Shown: positions 8,178 through 11,793 of the stretch, piece by piece
How the letters are laid out: the number at the start of each line of letters is the position of its first letter
Position numbering within the stretch: the stretch's first letter is position 1
Source of the DNA: Euperipatoides rowelli
Taxonomy: Eukaryota > Onychophora > Udeonychophora > Euonychophora > Peripatopsidae
NCBI GenBank assembly: GCA_003024985.2
Contig: PXIH01S0025171.1
Reading direction: 5' to 3' (one strand)
Length of the DNA stretch: 11,793 bases
Position numbers and translations under genes: made by a program
Notes under the pieces: model-generated
The model's database searches: none
What the model saw: only the letters and a program-made list of their open reading frames with translations
What the model was told of the DNA's origin: nothing

Positions 8178-8295
8178 GAATACTGGACTGTTTGGGGATA
8201 GTGCTCTCATAAATTACCTCCCCATATTGATAGGATAATCCTAGTATTTTTATGATTACAGCTATTATTACAGTATTTAAATTACTCTATAGTGA

Positions 8296-8335
8296 TGCAA
8301 ACAATGGCAATTGTTTGCAAACAATGGCAATTGTT
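8296..8335. repeat. 20-bp perfect tandem duplication in unit 2
   Basis: TGCAAACAATGGCAATTGTT occurs twice in a row at 8296-8315 and 8316-8335. Units 1 and 3 have this block once, so it is a private slippage or repair event in unit 2. Confidence 0.9.
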
Positions 8336-8641
8336 GTTGATTTTGCTTTCCTAAACAATAGAAACTATAGGTTATTATTTGGTTATGAATAGATTGTGAT
8401 ATGTACTAAATTATTGATTCACATTTAAAATTGAATAAAAGTGTACAAAAATTATTTAAATAAACTTCTCTATAAACTAAGAATGATGTGAAACAATACT
8501 TCTGTTCATGTTTTAAAAATAAATTTAATAATATATATACGATTAAAGGCAATACAATGCAGCGTTATTGATACAAGCTTATTTTCGGTTTGCAATACAT
8601 AATCAATAATTATACATAATGAAAAAAAAATGCAAGAAACA

Positions 8642-8720
8642 TTTTTTTGGACAATCCCATGGAAATGACTTTTCCCTTGATTCAAACCAGTCATCGGAAG
8701 TAATGAGTCAGCCCCACAGG
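8642..8720 (-). mobile_element. Shortened SINE-like block in unit 2
   Basis: This is the counterpart of the block at 7947-8062. It retains a 7-nt A tail (8642-8648), the segment GGGAAAAG, a B-box-like GTTTGAATC (8679-8687, one mismatch) and the outer GGGGCTGA-like end near 8711. The hairpin and A-box region are largely deleted. Sharing of this block by units 1 and 2 shows that it was in the unit before duplication. Confidence 0.55.
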
Positions 8721-8815
8721 GCATAAACAAAAACTAATATAATCTACTCTAAATAAGTAAGTTTTCAACGTATAATGAAATAATTTTTAATCAAAATTAG
8801 CTAATATTTAAAATA

Positions 8816-9180
8816 GAATACTAGGTTGTTTGACGGGTGTCACTATCTTTTGCCAAACAAATTTTTGTATAAACTTTTATTGGGATGATGCGCTCAAATG
8901 TTACCTCTCCATATAAAAGGATAATGTTAGTGTTTTTATCAAATCAACAACCATTGTTACAGTTTTCAAACTATAGTACCTATAGTGATGCAAACAATGA
9001 GAATTATTGTTGATTTTGCTTTCGTAAACAATAGAAACTATATTATTTTGTCATGAATAGATCAGGATATGTACTAAATTATTGATTTACTTTATAAATT
9101 GAATAAAAAGTGTACAATAAATATTTAAAGACAAATTTGTCTATAAACTAAGGATATCATGAAACAATACTTCTGTTCAT
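8816..9180. repeat. Tandem array, unit 3, cut by E3
   Basis: The third unit starts GAATACTAGGTTGTTTG and follows unit 1 closely, including the GGGTGTCACTATC block that unit 2 lacks. Similarity stops sharply after CTTCTGTTCAT at 9180, where units 1 and 2 continue with G(C/T)TTTAAAA. The foreign sequence that follows is the 5' end of E3, so the rest of this unit should lie beyond E3, outside the window. Confidence 0.85.
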
Positions 9181-9197
9181 TATAGAGTAGTCTCAGG

Positions 9198-9208
9198 CAA
9201 AATGGCCG
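9198..9208 (+). promoter_or_regulatory. YY1-like motif at the E3 start codon
   Basis: CAAAATGGCCG overlaps the first ORF1 ATG (9202-9204), 18 nt from the element border. It parallels CAAGATGGCGG at the 5' end of E2. The function is inferred only from the resemblance to the YY1 core and to the 5' end of human L1. Confidence 0.35.
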
Positions 9209-10465
9209 ACACTATGACTTTTACGGAGAGCTTGTTTGAGTGAGAAAGAAATTTCTCTTGAAGTCCTGATTAAAAACCTTTTGAATGGAAATATGGATTA
9301 TGAGTTTGGAAANGACNCATTAAAAATGAAATTGCTAAGAATGNTNAATTCTTTAANACATTGGAGTGCAAAGTTTAAACCAGTGATGGCTGACAATAGA
9401 CTAATACTGACTGTAATGAATTTAAAAAACAATGATATTATCACTAAAATCAATGAAGTTTTTGATATCAAGAGTGTTTATTTTCCAGAAAATATGAGGT
9501 ATATTGACTAAATTTTTAATCTGTAAACGATGTGAATGAGTTTAAATCTATAGTCAACAGATACAAAATGGATATGTAGTTTATATTAATTTGGTCACGG
9601 AATCACAGATAATTCCTGGAAGGATACATTGGCTGCCGGATGAAGTTGACAGGAAATTAGTAAGTTATTATTTAGAACAATTTTTTCAGAATATTGAATT
9701 GAAAAAATGGAAACTTTATTGTGCAATGATGTATATGNACCCTCAAATGTAATTGAGTTTAGAGCAGTGCTAAAAGTAGAGAAATGTATTGATAGAATTC
9801 CTCACATTGATAAATTGAGTGATAAAAGAATATTAAATAAATAACGATAAAGGGCAGAAGTCCCATTTGTCTGAACTGTGAAAGAGTGGGTCACATTAAG
9901 AAAAATTGTGATTATAAATAGTGTATGGTTTGTAAGTCTATGGCAGAAGGCAATCATTAATGTGTGAGAGAAAATGAAAAGCGATCTTATGTAGAAGCCT
10001 TGAAAAAGGGAAGAGAATTAACAAATAAAAATAATGAAATGAATTATTTGAGTACGGATGAGTCACAAGTGGATGAGAATAATGGATTGAAAGAAAGAAT
10101 GGAAATTGAGTAGAAGAAATTTGAGAAATTGATGAAAAGTTAGTTAAAGACATATGGGAAAAACAAATAGTGAAGAAAGCAAATGAAGAAGGAGAGAAGC
10201 TTTTGGATGATTTGAATAAAATAGATAAGAATAAGGAAAGCAAAAATTATCTTAAAAGTCTTTCGCATGTTTTGAAAATTTGGAGGATAGTGTGCCCATG
10301 GATTGTGAAAGTGTGAAGGTCAAGGGAACATATGATGAGATGAATGTGGAATATACTGAGACAAAAAAGCAAATTAATATGGATAGCATGAAATTGGAAA
10401 CTCAGAAAATGGATCACATAGTGTTGGAGAATTGGTACAGTATATTAAATAGCNAAGATGACTAG
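9202..10465 (+). pseudogene. E3 ORF1 pseudogene: gag-like RNA-binding protein with zinc knuckles
   Basis: Translation starts MADTMTFTESLFE and stops at a TGA; a +1 shift continues in the open stretch 9236-9511. Further pieces follow with several frame changes. The clearest part is RSPICLNCERVGHIKKNC (9868-9909), a perfect CX2CX4HX4C knuckle. Four codons later (one now a stop) comes CMVCKSMAEGNH, then a stop and C: a second CX2CX7H knuckle as in E2. The C-terminal part is very charged (Lys/Glu-rich, 9970-10465) and ends at TAG 10463-10465. The expected role is RNA packaging in the element's particle. The length, about 420 codons, matches E2 ORF1. The copy is inactive; N bases at 9313, 9317, 9344, 9346, 9357, 9738 and 10454 blur the reading. 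Confidence 0.8.
9868..9963 (+). other. Zinc-knuckle pair in E3 ORF1
   Basis: The first knuckle (9868-9909) has all four ligands with CX2CX4HX4C spacing. The second (9922-9963) reads CX2CX7H, then a TAA codon where E2 has Glu-Asp, then C. The gap of four codons between knuckles is the same as in E2 (6351-6456). Confidence 0.85.
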
Positions 10466-10492
10466 CTTTGTTCCAGTTCTGATATATATATT

Positions 10493-11793
10493 AATGTGTG
10501 ACATCAAAATATTGTCGATAAATACCAGAGGATTAAATATAATCGAAAGTTGAAGCAATTATGTAGGCTAATTGGTAAGTCGAAATGGAAGATTCTAATA
10601 TTATGAGGTAAAATTGACTAGAAATAAAATTGTGGATTGTACTTCTGTGGAGAAAAATGTATAAATTATATGAATATAGACAATTAACTTACACTAGGTA
10701 TGGTTGTAATGATACATCAAGAATTGGTTTGTACATTGACAAAAGTGATAATGGTGAATGGAAGGATGGTGGTGATTGAGGTGATTTTGGATGGATTGGT
10801 ATATAATGTAATCAGGATTCATGTTCCAATTTTATCAATGGAGAGGAAAAATTTTTTAGAACTTATGATCACTTTTCTAAAGCATAGTGCCATAAACATT
10901 ATTATGGGTGACACGAACATAAATACTGTATATAAAGATTCACAATTTAAAAAATTGATAGAGAAATGCCAGATGTTTGATTTGTACATTTAAAAAATCA
11001 TGATAGTGGATTTATGAGATTTGCATATGGTGTGAAGCCTAATAGATTGGACAGGAATTATTGTTCGATATGGGCTGCAAAACATATGAATTTTAGTTTG
11101 GAATATATTACTAGTTCAGATCATTTTGGATTGAATCTGGATATTATATTTATGAAAAGAGATTCACTTTTGAAATTATTAAGCGTAGGGAAAATAAGCA
11201 ATATACATTTTGCAGATCAGCTGAAAGTGGAAAACGACATAAAACTTTGGAGGGTATGAATGTGATCAGGGGAAGAATATGGAATGATCTGGAAATTTGG
11301 AATATATTCAAAGATGAGATCAAGAGGAGTACAATTAAGAACTATAAGACGAGAGAATCTATGATTAAAGCTGATATAAATAAAGTGCAAAAATGTTAAA
11401 GGAAGTAGTAAATGTTAAGTTTCCAGATATGATATTGGTCGAAAACTTAAAGATGAAATTGTTTGGTTTACAAACGATGGAATGGGACATTATGCTGAAA
11501 AAATGGCCTCCAATAAAGGTTCAATAATTTTGTATTGTAAAAGACAGAAAACTAGCAGTCAAATTTATGCAATCAAACATATTAATATGATAACAAATAA
11601 TGTAAGTAAAATTTTTAGCTAGTGCAGAATTTTCACATTGCAATGACTATGAGGGAAAATGTTAGTGTTGATGAAAGAAACATTTTTTATAGAAGGTTGA
11701 AACAGAGCAAATCTTATGGTTTGGCAAGAATAGAAGAAACTCCCTTAGCATTGGTTAGTCAAGAAAAGTTAAATAAGAAGTTTGAGATTAGTG
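10493..11793 (+). pseudogene. E3 ORF2 pseudogene: APE endonuclease and linker, cut by the window edge
   Basis: ATG 10493-10495 opens MCDIKILSINTRGLN, the usual start of L1/Tx1 endonucleases. YEYRQLTYTRYG follows near 10670, then the open stretch 10700-10993 with RIHVPILSMERKNF and IIMGDTN (GDTN 10907-10918). A further stretch, 11014-11259, has NRLDR (11044-11055) and ITSSDHFGL with the catalytic Asp-His pair at 11119-11124. Unlike E2, the SDH motif here is intact. Downstream is the linker (IRGRIWNDLEIW, 11264-11300; RLKQSKSYGLARI, 11690-11730) that precedes the RT, but no RT motif is reached. Stops and frameshifts near 10550, 10690, 10993, 11259 and 11395 make it inactive. Confidence 0.85.

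Larger units (their letters stand above)
8178..8815. repeat. Tandem array, unit 2 (638 bp)
   Basis: This is the second unit, starting GAATACTGGACTGTTTG. Compared with units 1 and 3 it lacks about 45 bp after its first 18 bases (the GGGTGACACTATC ... region). It carries a private 20-bp duplication (8296-8335) and a shortened SINE-like block (8642-8720). Otherwise it is collinear with unit 1. Single-base differences are frequent, so the duplication is not recent. Confidence 0.85.
9181..11793 (+). mobile_element. E3: L1/Tx1-type LINE, 5' part
   Basis: This is a second LINE of the same broad type as E2 but on the plus strand and of a different family. It has a 21-nt leader, ORF1 with zinc knuckles (9202 to about 10465), a 27-nt gap and ORF2 starting at ATG 10493. 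The endonuclease with GDTN, RLDR and SDH motifs is followed by the linker, and the window ends before the RT. The sense strand is A/G-rich. Seven isolated N occur, all within this element. The left border is well defined because it breaks repeat unit 3. The copy is decayed. Confidence 0.88.

Noticed and set aside
8506-8730. Minus-strand frame of 74 codons in unit 2
   Set aside because: It runs through the A tail of the SINE-like block and is not kept in unit 1.
7410-9180. CRISPR array or phage-type repeat system
   Set aside because: The repeats are hundreds of bases long with no spacer pattern, and the surroundings are eukaryotic LINEs.
9938-10243. Minus-strand open frame of 101 codons, Ser/Phe/Leu-rich
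   Set aside because: It is antisense to the charged C-terminal part of E3 ORF1, the same shadow effect.
1-11793. A reverse-transcriptase-based bacterial defence system such as a retron or DRT
   Set aside because: The RT pieces come with APE endonuclease, CCHC knuckles, zf-RVT, poly(A) tail and target-site duplication, which are hallmarks of eukaryotic LINEs. No bacterial genes or ribosome binding sites were seen.

Overview
The window is eukaryotic repetitive DNA, most likely from an AT-rich invertebrate genome. I see no bacterial, plasmid or phage gene and no intact host gene. Almost everything recognisable comes from three decayed non-LTR retrotransposons (LINEs) and a tandem repeat carrying a tRNA-derived SINE-like block. 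The metazoan assignment rests on the LINE clades and is an inference; the species cannot be told from this sequence.

Layout. (1) Positions 1-2278 on the minus strand hold element E1, a Jockey/CR1/I-type LINE. It shows an ORF1 RNA-binding-like domain, a Pro/Ser/Thr-rich linker, an APE-type endonuclease and the first half of a reverse transcriptase, and runs off the left edge. (2) Positions 2279-7133 on the minus strand hold E2, an apparently full-length 4.85 kb LINE of the L1/Tx1 type: ORF1 with zinc knuckles, ORF2 with endonuclease, RT and zf-RVT finger, a short 3' UTR and a 13-nt poly(A) tail. E2 sits inside E1's ORF1 and is flanked by an exact 15-bp target-site duplication (2264-2278 and 7134-7148). 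Reading across the flanks with E2 and one duplication removed restores the E1 frame. (3) Positions 7149 to about 7265 hold the resumed 5' part of E1's ORF1, followed by a short unassigned stretch with a hairpin. (4) Positions 7410-9180 hold two and a half tandem copies of a 640-770 bp noncoding unit, with a SINE-like block in the first two. (5) Positions 9181-11793 on the plus strand hold E3, a second L1/Tx1-type LINE from a different family than E2. It has ORF1 with zinc knuckles and an ORF2 endonuclease, interrupts the third repeat unit, and leaves the window before its RT.

No gene here looks able to make a complete protein, because every ORF is cut by stops and frameshifts. The likely history is: E1 inserted; E2 later jumped into E1; the tandem array formed from a unit already carrying the SINE-like block; E3 jumped into the third unit. 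The main points of interest are the nested insertion with its exact target-site duplication, the strand-composition flips that mark the element borders, the YY1-like motif at the 5' ends of both L1/Tx1-type elements, and the repeat array. I found no convincing sign of a wholly new system.
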